Shown piece after piece: positions 43,396-54,032 of a stretch of 64,000 bases of DNA. The first letter of the stretch is position 1, and the number at the start of each line of letters is the position of its first letter. A program made the translations under genes and the position numbers. The DNA comes from an uncultured Aquimarina sp. (GTDB lineage Bacteria > Bacteroidota > Bacteroidia > Flavobacteriales > Flavobacteriaceae). The notes beneath the pieces were generated by a model. That model was not told the origin of the DNA. It did no database searches and saw nothing but the letters and a program-made list of their open reading frames with translations. The stretch is taken from contig CANMSO010000001.1 of NCBI GenBank assembly GCA_947500545.1, forward strand, positions 930,001-994,000, in the 5' to 3' direction.

Positions 43396-45168
43396 ATGGA
43401 AGATCAATCAATAGCAAAAAATTTAATTTATCAAAGAAAGTTAAAAGGGTACTCTCAAGAAGAGCTTTCAGAAAAAACCAGAGTTACAATTCGCACTATA
43501 CAACGAATAGAAAAAGGAGAAGTTAATCCACATCTACAAACTATAAAACTTTTAGCAGTCGCTCTGGATATAGAAGTTGAGGATCTTATAATCCTGGAAA
43601 ATCCTAAGGAAGAAGTAATACAAAAAAAATGGCTCTTATTGATGCACAGTATACCTATACTTGGATTCGTTATTCCCTTATGTAATATATTAATTCCTCT
43701 ATTTCTTTGGATACATAAAAGAGAAGATAATAGTATTTATGACACTCATGGGAGAGCTGTTGTAAATTTTCAAATTACCATGACAATTCTATATGTACTC
43801 TCATTAATTGCACTTATAACTATTGAAGGTGTTGGCTTTTTTATATTTATAGCGGTAATACCATATACAATCATTGTCATGATTTTAAATGTAATCTCTG
43901 CAATTAACTCACAAAAATGTTATTATCCGTTGTCAATACCTTTTTTAAGAAGGAGTAAAAACAAAAGCTTAAAGATCATGGCAGTTATGACCATTTTTAT
44001 TTCCTTAATGATGAACAGTTGCAATACAATATCACCTGATCATAATATTACAAGATTAGACGGTTCCACAATAACCAAAGATTCATTAACTTCAAAAATC
44101 CAACAACTTATTACAGATGCAAATGTACATGGAGCAGCAATAACTGTCTTAAATGATAACGCTATAAAGTATCAGAGAGTTTTTGGTAATAAAAACTTTG
44201 AGAAAAAAGAACCACTATCGGACTCCACAAATATGTATGGAGCCTCTTTTAGTAAAGCCGTTTTTTCTGTACTTGTAATGAAACTTGTTGAAGAAAACAT
44301 TATTGATTTGGATACTCCTTTAGAATCCTATCTTCCAAAAAAAATATATACTTATGAATCCCAGACTAGATGGCATGATGATTTTTCAGCACTAAAAACC
44401 GATTCGTTATATCATAAAATTACTGCACGTATGTGTCTTGATCACACTACTGGTTTTTCAAATTGGAGATGGGATGAATCTGACCACAAATTAAGGGTGA
44501 ATTTTGAACCTGGAACTCGTTACAGTTATTCTGGAGAAGGTTTTGTTTACTTACAGGTAGTCCTTGAAAAACTCCTTAATAAAAGTTTAGAAGAACTGGC
44601 TCAAGAAAAAATATTCACACCACTAGATATGAGGCACTCTAGTTATAAATGGAATAGCGTATTTGAAAATAATTTTGCTTATGGTCACTCTAATGTGGGA
44701 AAATTATATCCAAAAGATATTGATAATGAACCAAGAGGTGGAAGTACTCTAGAAACTACATCAGCCGATTATAGCAAATTTCTGGAGGCTGTTTTACAGA
44801 AAAAAATAATAACCAAAGAGTCTTGGAATGAACTTTTTAGACCTCAAATAAGAATCCGATCTATTATGCAATTTGGTCCTTTATCAAAGAAGGATACCAC
44901 ATTAAACGACAATATCAAATTAAGTTATGGTCTTGGCTGGGGGTTATTAGAATCTCCTAAGGGTATTGGTGCTTTTAAAGAAGGGCATACTGATGGATTT
45001 GAGCACTACTCTATTGTATTTCCAGCAGAGGGAAAAGGGATTATGATTATGACAAATAGTGATAATGGCGAAGGCATTTTTAAGGAGCTCCTTGAAGTTG
45101 CACTAGGAGATGTTTATACGCCATGGAAATGGCAAAATTACATCCCATATAACAAAAAAGGCATTTAG
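43396..45168 (+). CDS. HTH - DUF4870 membrane module - periplasmic serine hydrolase fusion
   Basis: A 590-residue three-part protein. Residues 8-62 are an XRE-type HTH (GYSQEELSEKTRVTIRTIQRI). Residues 78-172 are a DUF4870 membrane module, with helices at about 79-106, 122-144 and 147-171. After a basic patch (RRSKNKSLK) comes a signal-like helix 195-208 ending MNS before Cys209, then a class C beta-lactamase/esterase-type domain (about 240-580) with SFSK (Ser284, Lys287), YSG (378-380) and HTDG (531-534). Positive-inside charges put the HTH in the cytoplasm and the hydrolase in the periplasm, a plausible one-component sensor. An internal start at 43978 or 43987 could yield the hydrolase alone as a lipoprotein. 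No frameshift seen. Confidence 0.85.
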   Translation: MEDQSIAKNLIYQRKLKGYSQEELSEKTRVTIRTIQRIEKGEVNPHLQTIKLLAVALDIEVEDLIILENPKEEVIQKKWLLLMHSIPILGFVIPLCNILIPLFLWIHKREDNSIYDTHGRAVVNFQITMTILYVLSLIALITIEGVGFFIFIAVIPYTIIVMILNVISAINSQKCYYPLSIPFLRRSKNKSLKIMAVMTIFISLMMNSCNTISPDHNITRLDGSTITKDSLTSKIQQLITDANVHGAAITVLNDNAIKYQRVFGNKNFEKKEPLSDSTNMYGASFSKAVFSVLVMKLVEENIIDLDTPLESYLPKKIYTYESQTRWHDDFSALKTDSLYHKITARMCLDHTTGFSNWRWDESDHKLRVNFEPGTRYSYSGEGFVYLQVVLEKLLNKSLEELAQEKIFTPLDMRHSSYKWNSVFENNFAYGHSNVGKLYPKDIDNEPRGGSTLETTSADYSKFLEAVLQKKIITKESWNELFRPQIRIRSIMQFGPLSKKDTTLNDNIKLSYGLGWGLLESPKGIGAFKEGHTDGFEHYSIVFPAEGKGIMIMTNSDNGEGIFKELLEVALGDVYTPWKWQNYIPYNKKGI

Positions 45169-45188
45169 GTTTTTATAGTAAACTATAA

Positions 45189-45220
45189 AAAAACCGGAAC
45201 CTAATTAGGTTCCGGTTTTT
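45189..45220. terminator. Bidirectional terminator between convergent genes
   Basis: A 32-base perfect palindrome (ACCGGAACCTAATTAGGTTC core with A5 and T5 ends) lies between the fusion gene and the TPR gene and can end transcription both ways. Confidence 0.9.
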
Positions 45221-45241
45221 AAAATTTTATTGTAGAAAAGA

Positions 45242-46516
45242 TTAATTACCTCCTTCTAAAGCTTTAAGCTTATTTTTCATTGTTTCAGCTTTAGGATCAT
45301 CTAGCTGATAGAATATATTCATTAATGTACGCACTGCTTCAACATTATCGGGATTATTTTCCAAAGCTCCTTCTAAATAAGGAACAGCACTACTATACAA
45401 GTCCATTCTTTTTTGCTTCAACTCGTCGTATATTTTATAGTCTTTACTAGAAGTTCCAAGATTGTTCATTTTATCAACAATAGCTTTTTCTCCTTCTAAA
45501 ATCAAAGCAGCTATATTAATTTGAGCGGCTGCATAATCAGGCTTCAACTCTAGTGCCTTTTTATAGTAATCTAATGCTTGTTCATTATCACCAAGACGAG
45601 AAGCACTAACTCCTAAGTTATATAGTAAATCTGGGTTTTCAGGATCATTAGCAACAATCTGCTCCATGATTTCTTTATACTTTTCTATATTTCCAAGTTT
45701 ATAAAACACATCCGCTTCTGCTTGTAATAAAGCTGAGTCTCCAGGATTTTCCTTTTTTGCATCTTCTAGTGCTTTCATAGCCTCTTCATCCTTACCTTGA
45801 GTTATATAAATCAAAGCAATATTTTTGGCTATTTCACCTTTTTTAGATTCTGTCTTGCGAGCTTCTGGTTTAATATGCGAACCAGATTTAACCATAAGAT
45901 CTCTTGTTTGTTTTGAATCAAAAGGCTCTTCTTTTCCAGTTTCTTTATTAGTAGCAACAAATTCTGTTGTCGAACCATTATAACCAACTTTTTTCAATTC
46001 GTTATAATATGTAAGAGCAGTATCATAATCCTTACCATTTACGGCATTACCTGCTGCAAAATATAAATACGTCGTATCTGCTTTATTAGTTTTGTATCCT
46101 AAATACAACTTCTCTGCAGCTCCTTTATAATTCTTTGAATTTTGATCTTTAACCGCTCCATCAATCAATGTCTGACGCAATGTCTGAATTTTTACATTAG
46201 TATCTTCAGAATATTTAGAACTACCTGATGCTTTTTCAATTTCAAGAACTTTGTTATAAGCTACTAAAGCTCCTTCAACTTTGTCAAGAGAATCTGCTGC
46301 AGTAGAAGAGATAACCTGCCCTTTAAGGAAATAGTATTGTGCTTTCATTTTTTCATCAGCAACATCCAATTGTCCTTCAACAGCCTTCAATGCTTCACCT
46401 GCTACTTCTAAATTCCCTGATTTAAGAGCTTTAGAAGCTGATTTCAGAGCTTGTTTTTGAGAAAATCCAATAGCACTAACCGCTAGGAATAATACTACGA
46501 TAAATTTAGTCTTCAT
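45242..46516 (-). CDS. Exported TPR repeat protein
   Basis: A 424-residue protein with a signal peptide (residues 1-19, SAIGFSQ) and at least six tetratricopeptide repeats: early ones around residues 25-120, then YLYFAAGNAVNGKDYDTALTYYNELKKVG, a run from 225 (NIALIYITQGKDEEAMKALEDAKK) through PDLLYNLGVSASRLGDNEQALDYYKKALELKPDYAAAQ, and a last block at 375-410. It is a periplasmic or outer-membrane scaffold with unknown partners. It starts 29 bases after the gyrA stop on the same strand, so gyrA read-through expression is likely; this linkage is common in flavobacteria. Confidence 0.88.
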   Translation of the reverse strand: MKTKFIVVLFLAVSAIGFSQKQALKSASKALKSGNLEVAGEALKAVEGQLDVADEKMKAQYYFLKGQVISSTAADSLDKVEGALVAYNKVLEIEKASGSSKYSEDTNVKIQTLRQTLIDGAVKDQNSKNYKGAAEKLYLGYKTNKADTTYLYFAAGNAVNGKDYDTALTYYNELKKVGYNGSTTEFVATNKETGKEEPFDSKQTRDLMVKSGSHIKPEARKTESKKGEIAKNIALIYITQGKDEEAMKALEDAKKENPGDSALLQAEADVFYKLGNIEKYKEIMEQIVANDPENPDLLYNLGVSASRLGDNEQALDYYKKALELKPDYAAAQINIAALILEGEKAIVDKMNNLGTSSKDYKIYDELKQKRMDLYSSAVPYLEGALENNPDNVEAVRTLMNIFYQLDDPKAETMKNKLKALEGGN

Positions 46517-46545
46517 TATTTAAGTATTTTTAAAATGGGATTTAA

Positions 46546-49095
46546 TTATTCTTTGGTTTCATTATCAATATTCGTGCCATCTGAAGCAGCGTCCGAATCT
46601 AATGTAGGAGATGTTGTTTCATCAACATCAACATCAACATCTTCATCGATATCGTCTTCATCATGCATAACTTTCGCAACAGCAGCAATAGAATCTTTAC
46701 CTTTTAAGTTTATTAGACGAACACCTTGAGTTGCACGTCCCATAACTCGTAAATCTTCTACTGATAACCTAATAGCTATTCCAGATTTGTTAATAATCAT
46801 TAGATCATCTAAATCTGTAACATTTTTAATAGCTACTAAGTTTCCGGTTTTTTTGGTTACAGATATCGTTTTAACACCTTTACCACCTCTATTAGTAATT
46901 CTATAGTCTTCTAATTTTGAGCGTTTTCCGAATCCGTTTTCAGAAACAACCAAAATATTACTTTCCATATCATTAACCGCAACCATTCCTATCACTTCAT
47001 CATTGTCATCTGCTAAACGTATACCTCGTACTCCTGAAGCTCCTCGACCCATTGGTCGTGTTTTCTCTTCTTCGAAACGGATTGCTTTTCCTGATTTAAC
47101 TGCAAGCATAACCTGACTTTTTCCGTCGGTTAATTTAGCTTCAAGCAATTCATCATTGTCCTTTATAGTAATGGCGTTAATACCATTTGTTCTTGGTCTA
47201 GAGTACTGTTCTAAAGATGTCTTTTTGACCTGACCTTTTTTGGTTGCCATTATGACATAGTGAGAATTAATATACTCTTCATCTTTTAGATCTTGCGTAC
47301 AGATAAATGCTTTTACCTTATCGTCACTTTCAATGTTGATCAAATTCTGTATCGCTCTTCCTTTTGAGGTTTTACTTCCTTCAGGAATTTCGTAAACTCT
47401 CATCCAAAAACATTTTCCTTTTTGGGTAAAGAACAACATGTACTGATGATTAGTCCCCACGAACAAATTTTCTAGGAAATCTTCATTACGCGTGGTACTT
47501 CCTTTTTGACCAACTCCTCCTCTATTTTGCTTCTTATATTCAGTAAGAGAAGTTCTTTTAATATAACCTGCATGTGAAATAGTAATAACTACTTTTTCAT
47601 CAGGAATCATATCTTCAATACTCAAGTCACCACCTGCATATTCTATTTGAGAACGACGATCATCACCATACTTATCTTTTACTTCGATAAGTTCCTCTTT
47701 GATGATATCCATTCGACGTTCTTTCTTATCCAAGATATCCTTAAGATCCTCAATGGTTTTCATCAACTCTTCATACTCTGCACGCAACTTATCCTGCTCC
47801 AGGCCAGTAAGTTGACGTAAACGCATTTCTACAATCGCCTTAGCTTGAATTTCGGTAAGCTTAAAGGTTTTCATAAGCTTTTCACGAGCCTCATCTGCAT
47901 TAGCAGATGCTCGAATTAAAGCAATCACTTCATCAATATTATCTGAAGCAATGATTAGTCCTTCAAGAATATGGGCTCTTTCTTCAGCTTTTCTAAGTTC
48001 ATATTTTGTACGACGAACAACAACTTCATGTCTATGTTCTACAAAATAATGAATCATTTCTTTTACATTCAACAACTGTGGTCTTCCTTTTACCAGTGCA
48101 ATATTATTCACACTAAAAGAAGATTGTAGAGCCGTATATTTATATAAAAGATTTAAAACTATATTAGGTATAGCATCACGTTTAAGTACATAAACGATAC
48201 GCATACCATTTCTATCAGATTCATCACGAATGGTCGAAATCCCATCGATCTTTTTATCATTAACCAGATCGGCAGTCTTCTTAATCATATCTGCCTTATT
48301 CACCTGATAAGGAATTTCAGAAACGATAATACATTCTCTACCATTTACTTCTTCAAAACTAGCTTTTGCACGTATAACAATTCTACCTCTACCCGTTTTG
48401 AATGCCTCTCTTACACCATCATAACCATATATAGTACCTCCTGTTGGAAAGTCTGGCGCTTTTATATGAGTGATTAACTCATCGATCTCAATATCATTAT
48501 TTCCTATATAAGCAATAGTACCATCTACAACTTCACTAAGGTTGTGAGGAGGCATGTTTGTTGCCATACCTACTGCAATTCCTGAAGCTCCATTAATTAA
48601 TAATCCAGGAATTCTTGTAGGAAGAACTGTAGGTTCTTGAAGTGTGTCATCAAAATTAAATGTATGATCTACCGTGTCCTTATCAATATCTGCAAGCATA
48701 TCTTCAGATATCTTACGCATTCTGGCTTCGGTGTATCGCATTGCTGCCGGGCTATCACCATCAACAGAACCAAAGTTACCTTGGCCATCAACCAACATAT
48801 ACCTTAAACTCCATTCCTGAGCCATACGAACCATGGTATCATAAACTGAAGTATCGCCATGTGGGTGATACTTACCAAGAACTTCCCCTACAATTCTTGC
48901 GGATTTCTTATGAGCACTATTTGCCCTAACACCTAATTCATGCATACCGTATAAAACACGTCTGTGCACAGGTTTAAGACCATCCCTAACATCTGGAAGC
49001 GCACGAGATACAATAACTGACATCGAATAATCGATGTATGCAGACTTCATCTCATCCTCTATATTGATAGGTATAAGTTTTTCTCCTTCTGTCAT
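46546..49095 (-). CDS. gyrA: DNA gyrase subunit A
   Basis: An 849-residue type IIA topoisomerase subunit that cuts and rejoins DNA during ATP-driven negative supercoiling. The winged-helix active site has RYTEARM with catalytic Tyr121; the quinolone-determining segment reads [10 protein letters not shown], with Thr82 where E. coli has Ser83 and Ser83 next to it. The C-terminal propeller has six blade motifs and a GyrA box (near [10 protein letters not shown]). The tail beyond residue 815 is very acidic ([15 protein letters not shown]). Normal length; gyrB is not in the window. Confidence 0.97.
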   Translation of the reverse strand: MTEGEKLIPINIEDEMKSAYIDYSMSVIVSRALPDVRDGLKPVHRRVLYGMHELGVRANSAHKKSARIVGEVLGKYHPHGDTSVYDTMVRMAQEWSLRYMLVDGQGNFGSVDGDSPAAMRYTEARMRKISEDMLADIDKDTVDHTFNFDDTLQEPTVLPTRIPGLLINGASGIAVGMATNMPPHNLSEVVDGTIAYIGNNDIEIDELITHIKAPDFPTGGTIYGYDGVREAFKTGRGRIVIRAKASFEEVNGRECIIVSEIPYQVNKADMIKKTADLVNDKKIDGISTIRDESDRNGMRIVYVLKRDAIPNIVLNLLYKYTALQSSFSVNNIALVKGRPQLLNVKEMIHYFVEHRHEVVVRRTKYELRKAEERAHILEGLIIASDNIDEVIALIRASANADEAREKLMKTFKLTEIQAKAIVEMRLRQLTGLEQDKLRAEYEELMKTIEDLKDILDKKERRMDIIKEELIEVKDKYGDDRRSQIEYAGGDLSIEDMIPDEKVVITISHAGYIKRTSLTEYKKQNRGGVGQKGSTTRNEDFLENLFVGTNHQYMLFFTQKGKCFWMRVYEIPEGSKTSKGRAIQNLINIESDDKVKAFICTQDLKDEEYINSHYVIMATKKGQVKKTSLEQYSRPRTNGINAITIKDNDELLEAKLTDGKSQVMLAVKSGKAIRFEEEKTRPMGRGASGVRGIRLADDNDEVIGMVAVNDMESNILVVSENGFGKRSKLEDYRITNRGGKGVKTISVTKKTGNLVAIKNVTDLDDLMIINKSGIAIRLSVEDLRVMGRATQGVRLINLKGKDSIAAVAKVMHDEDDIDEDVDVDVDETTSPTLDSDAASDGTNIDNETKE

Positions 49096-49467
49096 AAAAA
49101 ATTTTTTCTAAAATTGAATTAATAAACGCGCTAATTTAAGTAAATTAAGACGTTTTTAACGATCAATTAGCTATGTAATATACGTAATTTATTAACAAAA
49201 ATAATACTGCACATAGTTAATAAGTCTACCAGCTTAGGTTTTGATTATTAATGCTTTTTTTGTCTATTTACCAATGAATAGGGAAAAACTTACTAAAATG
49301 TACAAGAATTCATATCAATAAATTCATTACATTTTTTTGATTTAACATGACAAAAGACCGCATTAGTGTCAGATATTTGTTAATCATGGTTTAAAAGGAA
49401 TAGTTTTTGTCATAGTAATCTTAAAAATTACTATTTTAGATATAAAGAAAAAGAAGAGATTAATCTT
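49096..49467. other. 372-base divergent region between gyrA and clpC
   Basis: AT-rich. It contains TATTTTTG on the minus strand (49196-49203), an exact TAnnTTTG match for gyrA but without a partner TTG, and the clpC promoter with dyad near 49407-49439. No ORF or RNA gene was recognised. Confidence 0.5.
49407..49439 (+). promoter_or_regulatory. clpC promoter with dyad in the spacer
   Basis: TTG (49407-49409), 22 bases, TATTTTAG (49432-49439). The spacer holds a perfect inverted repeat ATAGTAAT / ATTACTAT (49412-49419, 49427-49434) separated by seven bases and reaching into the -7 element, a possible operator for stress control. Confidence 0.4.
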
Positions 49468-52023
49468 ATGGATGATAATTTTTCACCTAGAGTAAAAGAT
49501 GTTATTGCATACAGCAAAGAAGAAGCCCTAAGATTGGGGCATGATTTTATAGGTACAGAGCATCTTATGTTAGGGTTATTGCGTGATGGGAGCGGAAAAG
49601 CAATAAGTATACTTGATGCGCTGGATATTGATTTGACCAACTTAAGAAGAAAAGTTGAAATTTTAAGCCCTGCAAATCCAGATATTACAATAGCCTCAAA
49701 CGAAAAAAAGAATTTACATTTAACAAGACAAGCAGAAAGAGCTCTAAAGACTACCTTTTTGGAAGCCAAATTATTTCAAAGTTCTTCTATTAATACTGCG
49801 CATCTTTTATTATGTATATTAAGAAACGAAAATGACCCAACTACAAAACTTTTAAATCGCTTAAAAGTGGATTATGATAACGTTAAAGACCAATTTAAAT
49901 ATATGATTGCTAACGACGAAGAATACATAGATAGCCCAAAAGCAGAATCTTTCTCTGAAGACGATGATGATTTAACTGGAGATTCAAAAGAAAATCCATT
50001 TAACTCCCCATCTGGAGGTAGTAAAGCTGGAAAAAAATCTAAAACACCTGTTTTAGATAATTTTGGACGTGACTTAACTGCTATGGCAGAAGAAGGTAAA
50101 TTAGACCCTGTAGTAGGAAGGTCTAAAGAAATAGAACGAGTATCTCAGATACTAAGTAGACGTAAAAAAAATAACCCACTCTTAATTGGAGAACCTGGAG
50201 TTGGTAAATCTGCTATCGCAGAGGGATTAGCTCTTAGGATTGTAAAGAGAAAAGTTTCCCGAATTTTATTTGACAAAAGAGTAGTAACTCTAGATCTTGC
50301 TAGTTTGGTTGCAGGAACCAAATATCGTGGTCAATTTGAGGAACGAATGAAAGCAGTTATGAATGAGTTAGAAAAGAATGATGACATTATTCTTTTTATA
50401 GATGAAATTCATACAATTGTTGGTGCAGGTGGTGCTACAGGAAGTCTTGATGCATCTAATATGTTTAAACCTGCTTTGGCTAGGGGCGAGATACAATGTA
50501 TAGGTGCTACCACTCTTGATGAGTATAGACAATATATTGAAAAAGATGGTGCTTTAGAAAGACGTTTCCAAAAGGTTATCGTTGAGCCAACAAATATCGA
50601 AGAAACTATTGAAATCCTTAACAACATTAAGGAAAAATACGAAGAACACCATAATGTTAGTTATACCGATGAAGCAATTCAAGCTTGTGTGAAACTAACC
50701 AATAGGTACATGACCGATCGTTTTTTACCAGACAAGGCTATAGATGCCTTGGATGAAGCAGGATCAAGAGTTCATATTACCAACATCAACGTTCCTAAGA
50801 AAGTTCTTGATCTAGAAAAGAAATTAGAAGAAGTTAGAGAACTAAAAAACAGTGTCGTAAAGAAACAAAAGTACGAAGAGGCTGCCAAGCTCAGAGATGA
50901 TGAAAAGAATTTAGAAAAGGAACTTGGTATCGCTCAAGAACAATGGGAGAAAGATTCCAAACTGCATAAAGAAAAAGTAGACGAAGAAAATGTAGCCGAT
51001 GTGGTTTCAATGATGACAGGCATACCTGTTAATCGAATTGCTCAAACCGAAAGCAACAAATTAGCTGAGTTACCCGATTTAATTATGGGTAAAGTAATTG
51101 GTCAGGAAGAAGCAGTCACCAAGGTTGTAAAAGCTATACAACGTAATCGTGCGGGACTTAAAGATCCTAATAAACCAATTGGGTCATTTATCTTTTTAGG
51201 GCAAACAGGTGTAGGTAAAACTCAGTTAGCCAAAGTATTAGCAAGAGAGCTTTTTGATAGTGAAGATACTCTCATTCGTATAGACATGAGTGAGTATATG
51301 GAAAAATTTGCTGTTTCACGATTAATCGGAGCACCTCCGGGATATGTTGGTTATGAAGAAGGTGGTCAGCTTACAGAAAAAGTAAGAAGAAAACCATATG
51401 CAGTAATTCTTTTAGATGAAATTGAAAAAGCACATCCAGATGTTTTCAATATGATGCTACAGGTTTTGGATGATGGATATCTTACAGATAGTTTAGGTCG
51501 TAAAATCGATTTTAGAAATGCAATCATCATTATGACTTCTAATATTGGAGCTCGAAAACTTAAAGATTTTGGGCAAGGTGTTGGTTTTGGAACTTCAGCC
51601 AAAAAGACTCAGGCAGAAGATTATGCAAAAGGAGTAATAGAAAACGCCTTAAAGAAAGCTTTTGCACCAGAATTCCTAAACAGGGTTGATGATGTAGTGG
51701 TATTTAACGCCTTAGAAAGAGAAGATATCCACAAGATAATTGATATTGAACTCGATAAATTGTACGGAAGAATCAGAGACCTGGGATACGATCTGTCTCT
51801 TAGTGAAAAAGCTAAAGATTATATCACAGAAAAAGGATTTGACAAGCAATATGGTGCTAGACCTCTAAAAAGGGCTATTCAGAAATATATTGAAGATGCT
51901 CTGGCAGAAGAAATCATTAATGCTCAGTTGCAAGAAGGTGATAGCATTTTTATGGATATGGATGATGATGCAGGCGAACTAACTATAAACATTAAAAAAG
52001 CTGAAAAATCTGCTGAATCGTAA
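49468..52023 (+). CDS. clpC: ATP-dependent Clp protease ATP-binding subunit ClpC
   Basis: An 851-residue Hsp100 unfoldase that feeds proteins to ClpP. The N-domain (1-145) has two Clp-N repeats ([24 protein letters not shown]). AAA-1 has GEPGVGKS near 245 and [11 protein letters not shown]; the middle region contains a UVR-like coiled coil ([19 protein letters not shown]) typical of ClpC rather than ClpB; AAA-2 has GQTGVGKT near 580, IDMSEYME and the C-terminal D2-small domain. Length is normal. No mcsA/mcsB/ctsR is nearby, so control must differ from Firmicutes. Terminator at 52051. Confidence 0.95.
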   Translation: MDDNFSPRVKDVIAYSKEEALRLGHDFIGTEHLMLGLLRDGSGKAISILDALDIDLTNLRRKVEILSPANPDITIASNEKKNLHLTRQAERALKTTFLEAKLFQSSSINTAHLLLCILRNENDPTTKLLNRLKVDYDNVKDQFKYMIANDEEYIDSPKAESFSEDDDDLTGDSKENPFNSPSGGSKAGKKSKTPVLDNFGRDLTAMAEEGKLDPVVGRSKEIERVSQILSRRKKNNPLLIGEPGVGKSAIAEGLALRIVKRKVSRILFDKRVVTLDLASLVAGTKYRGQFEERMKAVMNELEKNDDIILFIDEIHTIVGAGGATGSLDASNMFKPALARGEIQCIGATTLDEYRQYIEKDGALERRFQKVIVEPTNIEETIEILNNIKEKYEEHHNVSYTDEAIQACVKLTNRYMTDRFLPDKAIDALDEAGSRVHITNINVPKKVLDLEKKLEEVRELKNSVVKKQKYEEAAKLRDDEKNLEKELGIAQEQWEKDSKLHKEKVDEENVADVVSMMTGIPVNRIAQTESNKLAELPDLIMGKVIGQEEAVTKVVKAIQRNRAGLKDPNKPIGSFIFLGQTGVGKTQLAKVLARELFDSEDTLIRIDMSEYMEKFAVSRLIGAPPGYVGYEEGGQLTEKVRRKPYAVILLDEIEKAHPDVFNMMLQVLDDGYLTDSLGRKIDFRNAIIIMTSNIGARKLKDFGQGVGFGTSAKKTQAEDYAKGVIENALKKAFAPEFLNRVDDVVVFNALEREDIHKIIDIELDKLYGRIRDLGYDLSLSEKAKDYITEKGFDKQYGARPLKRAIQKYIEDALAEEIINAQLQEGDSIFMDMDDDAGELTINIKKAEKSAES

Positions 52024-52050
52024 TAACGAGAGTCAAATAATTAATCAAAA

Positions 52051-52079
52051 GGGCTACTATTTATTATAGTAGCCCTTTT
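52051..52079 (+). terminator. clpC terminator
   Basis: A perfect 10-bp stem (GGGCTACTAT, 52051-52060, with its complement 52066-52075), loop TTATT, then TTTT. Confidence 0.85.
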
Positions 52080-52130
52080 ACTTTGAAAACCAATTTATTA
52101 CGCCTTATTTTTAACATTTTTAGGAGATTT

Positions 52131-52156
52131 TTGTATATATTTTAATTTTACCTTTG
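52131..52156 (+). promoter_or_regulatory. Promoter of STAS-like gene 1
   Basis: TTG (52131-52133) and an exact TACCTTTG (52149-52156), spacer 15, a little short; the ATG is 19 bases downstream. Confidence 0.45.
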
Positions 52157-52175
52157 TAAGACTAATAATCTTTCA

Positions 52176-52559
52176 ATGATTGCATCTTTCGACTTTAGCT
52201 TTTGCAGAGCTGAAATACACAAGGATTATGTCCTTACGGTAATGACTGAGGGAATTACTGTAATCCCAAAATATAATGACTTATTAATGATGGTTGCAGA
52301 ACAATATTACAAGAACAAGCCTTTTGTATATATGTCAAATAGAATTAATTCCTATTCTGTTGACCCATCAATTCATTTAGAAATGAACAAAATCCCAAAT
52401 CTTATTGGTTTTGCCGTGATATCAAACAATCCAATACAGAAAATGCAAACCGAACTAGAAAAATCTCTTTTCAAAAAAGAATACAAACTGTTCAATACAA
52501 TGAAATCAGCAATAGACTGGAAAAATATGATTATTATGAAGTACACACATCTCCTGTAA
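52176..52559 (+). CDS. STAS/SpoIIAA-like paralogue 1 of 5
   Basis: A 127-residue cytoplasmic protein, first of five tandem paralogues. The family plan is a strand pair (residues 1-35), helix (40-52), KPFVYMSNRINSYSVDPSIH (about 55-74), NLIGFAVISNNPIQKMQ and a closing helix ending in ...DWKNM. The alternating strands and helices with the FxVY..R.NSY..(N/D)P motif resemble SpoIIAA-like/SEC14-STAS proteins, which bind small or lipidic ligands or regulate partner proteins; no phosphorylatable DSSG motif is seen. This copy diverges most at its C-terminus, where ALQWK is AIDWK. Family assignment tentative. Confidence 0.6.
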   Translation: MIASFDFSFCRAEIHKDYVLTVMTEGITVIPKYNDLLMMVAEQYYKNKPFVYMSNRINSYSVDPSIHLEMNKIPNLIGFAVISNNPIQKMQTELEKSLFKKEYKLFNTMKSAIDWKNMIIMKYTHLL

Positions 52560-52599
52560 AAATCTACTGAAAAAATAGAATAACTATAAGGACATCTCA

Positions 52600-52607
52600 T
52601 ATATTTG
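52600..52607 (+). promoter_or_regulatory. Candidate -7 element of STAS-like gene 2
   Basis: TATATTTG, an exact TAnnTTTG match 39 bases before the ATG; no TTG at the usual distance. Confidence 0.4.
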
Positions 52608-52646
52608 TAACCTTAACAAAAGAAACTCCTTAATAAGCTTATTAAA

Positions 52647-53027
52647 TTGATGATTGCGACATATAATTTAGGTTTTTGCCAACTAGATATTTATGACGAC
52701 TACACCTTGGCTGTTATGAATGAAGGTATTACAGTTTCTCCAGAACATAATGATGTGTTTTTGAAAGTTGTTGAGAAACATTTTCAAAATAAAGCATTTG
52801 TTTATATTTCTAATAGAATTAATTCTTACTCTGTAAATCCTGCGATTTATTTAGAGACCGCCAAAATCAAAAATCTGGTAGGATTTGCAGTGGTATCTAA
52901 AGACCCAAAGCAAAAAATGCAAACTAAAGTGGAGAAAACATTTTTTGGAAAAGAATTCCGCCAATTTGATACTATTGAAGAAGCTTTGCAATGGAAAGAA
53001 GAAATAATGAGAAGAGAAATTGACTAA
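52647..53027 (+). CDS. STAS/SpoIIAA-like paralogue 2 of 5
   Basis: A 126-residue paralogue with the full motif set: FVYISNRINSYSVNPAIYLE, NLVGFAVVSKDPKQKMQTKVEKTFFGKEFRQFD and EALQWKEEIM. It is closest to copies 1 and 5 (shared KMQ..(L/V)E and FFxKEF segments). It has its own candidate promoter and is followed by a strong terminator, so it is transcribed separately from copies 3 and 4. Function unknown; see copy 1 for fold. Confidence 0.62.
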   Translation: MMIATYNLGFCQLDIYDDYTLAVMNEGITVSPEHNDVFLKVVEKHFQNKAFVYISNRINSYSVNPAIYLETAKIKNLVGFAVVSKDPKQKMQTKVEKTFFGKEFRQFDTIEEALQWKEEIMRREID

Positions 53028-53053
53028 TTTTTAACCGCTATAAAAGACAATTT

Positions 53054-53088
53054 AAAAAGCTGTGATTGAATAATCACAGCTTTTTTTT
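53054..53088 (+). terminator. Terminator between STAS-like genes 2 and 3
   Basis: A 14-bp perfect stem (53054-53067 with 53072-53085; AGCTGTGATT pairing AATCACAGCT), GAAT loop, T-run. Confidence 0.9.
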
Positions 53089-53176
53089 ATATATTATACT
53101 CTATAATTCGGGGGAAATTCTTTTTTTAAATTCAGAAATAAACTAAAATTACCTTTAAAAAATTAACAGTTTTTAA

Positions 53177-53557
53177 ATGATTGCATTATACGAATTTGAA
53201 TTTTGCCACGTAGAAGTTTACGAAGACTATGTCATTACCGTTATGAAGGAGGGTATTATTGTAACTCCCGAATTCATTACTCAAATGTCATTTATAGCAG
53301 AGAAACATTTTAAAAACAAAGTTTTTGTGTACATCTCTCATCGAGTTAATTCGTATGCATTAAACCCAACGTTGTATTTTGAGGTAAACAAATTGGATAA
53401 TCTTATCGCATTAGCCATAGTGTCAAAGGATCCCAAACAATGGAATCAATCTAAAATCGAAAGAACATTTGTAGATAGAGACCTGGAGCAATTTGATACA
53501 TTAGAAGAAGCTCTAGAATGGAAAGATAAAATTATTAAAAAGCATATCAAGAAATAA
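53177..53557 (+). CDS. STAS/SpoIIAA-like paralogue 3 of 5
   Basis: A 126-residue paralogue; motif FVYISHRVNSYALNPTLYFE, then NLIALAIVSKDPKQWNQSKIERTFVDRDLEQFDTLEEALEWKDKI. It pairs with copy 4 (both have Q/S-x-x-KIE and EQF/QQF), nine bases upstream of it, so these two are one transcript. A near-consensus -7 element TACCTTTA lies at 53150-53157. Function unknown. Confidence 0.62.
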   Translation: MIALYEFEFCHVEVYEDYVITVMKEGIIVTPEFITQMSFIAEKHFKNKVFVYISHRVNSYALNPTLYFEVNKLDNLIALAIVSKDPKQWNQSKIERTFVDRDLEQFDTLEEALEWKDKIIKKHIKK

Positions 53558-53566
53558 AAATACTTA

Positions 53567-53944
53567 ATGATTACATCTTACGATTTTGGATATTGTTTAG
53601 CAGAAATATATGAAGATCATATACGCGTTTATATAAACAAGGGAGTAACTATTACTCCAGATCATATTTCCGAATTAAATTTTGTTACAAAAAAACATTT
53701 CGAAAACAAACTCTTTGTATACATAGCGGTTCGTATCAATTCTTACACTATCAACCCAATGATATATGTTGAAAGTAATAAAATTTATAATTTACTTGGG
53801 ATAGCAATTGTTTCTAACGACCCACGACAAAAGAGTCAAGCAAAAATTGAAAAAGTATTTACCAACAAAAAACTACAACAATTTGAAACGCTAGAAGAAG
53901 CTTTACAATGGAAAGATAAAATTATTAAAGAGCGGATCAATTAA
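53567..53944 (+). CDS. STAS/SpoIIAA-like paralogue 4 of 5
   Basis: A 125-residue paralogue starting nine bases after copy 3. The central motif is FVYIAVRINSYTINPMIYVE, so the residue before Arg is Val rather than Asn/His; then NLLGIAIVSNDPRQKSQAKIEKVF and EALQWKDKIIKERI. It ends 88 bases before copy 5. Function unknown. Confidence 0.62.
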   Translation: MITSYDFGYCLAEIYEDHIRVYINKGVTITPDHISELNFVTKKHFENKLFVYIAVRINSYTINPMIYVESNKIYNLLGIAIVSNDPRQKSQAKIEKVFTNKKLQQFETLEEALQWKDKIIKERIN

Positions 53945-54032
53945 TTTTGACTCTTCCTAAAAACCTAAGCATTCTTCCTATAATTCTCCTCATTTATTCG
54001 TATATTAATGAGGTTTATTACAACCAACATAA

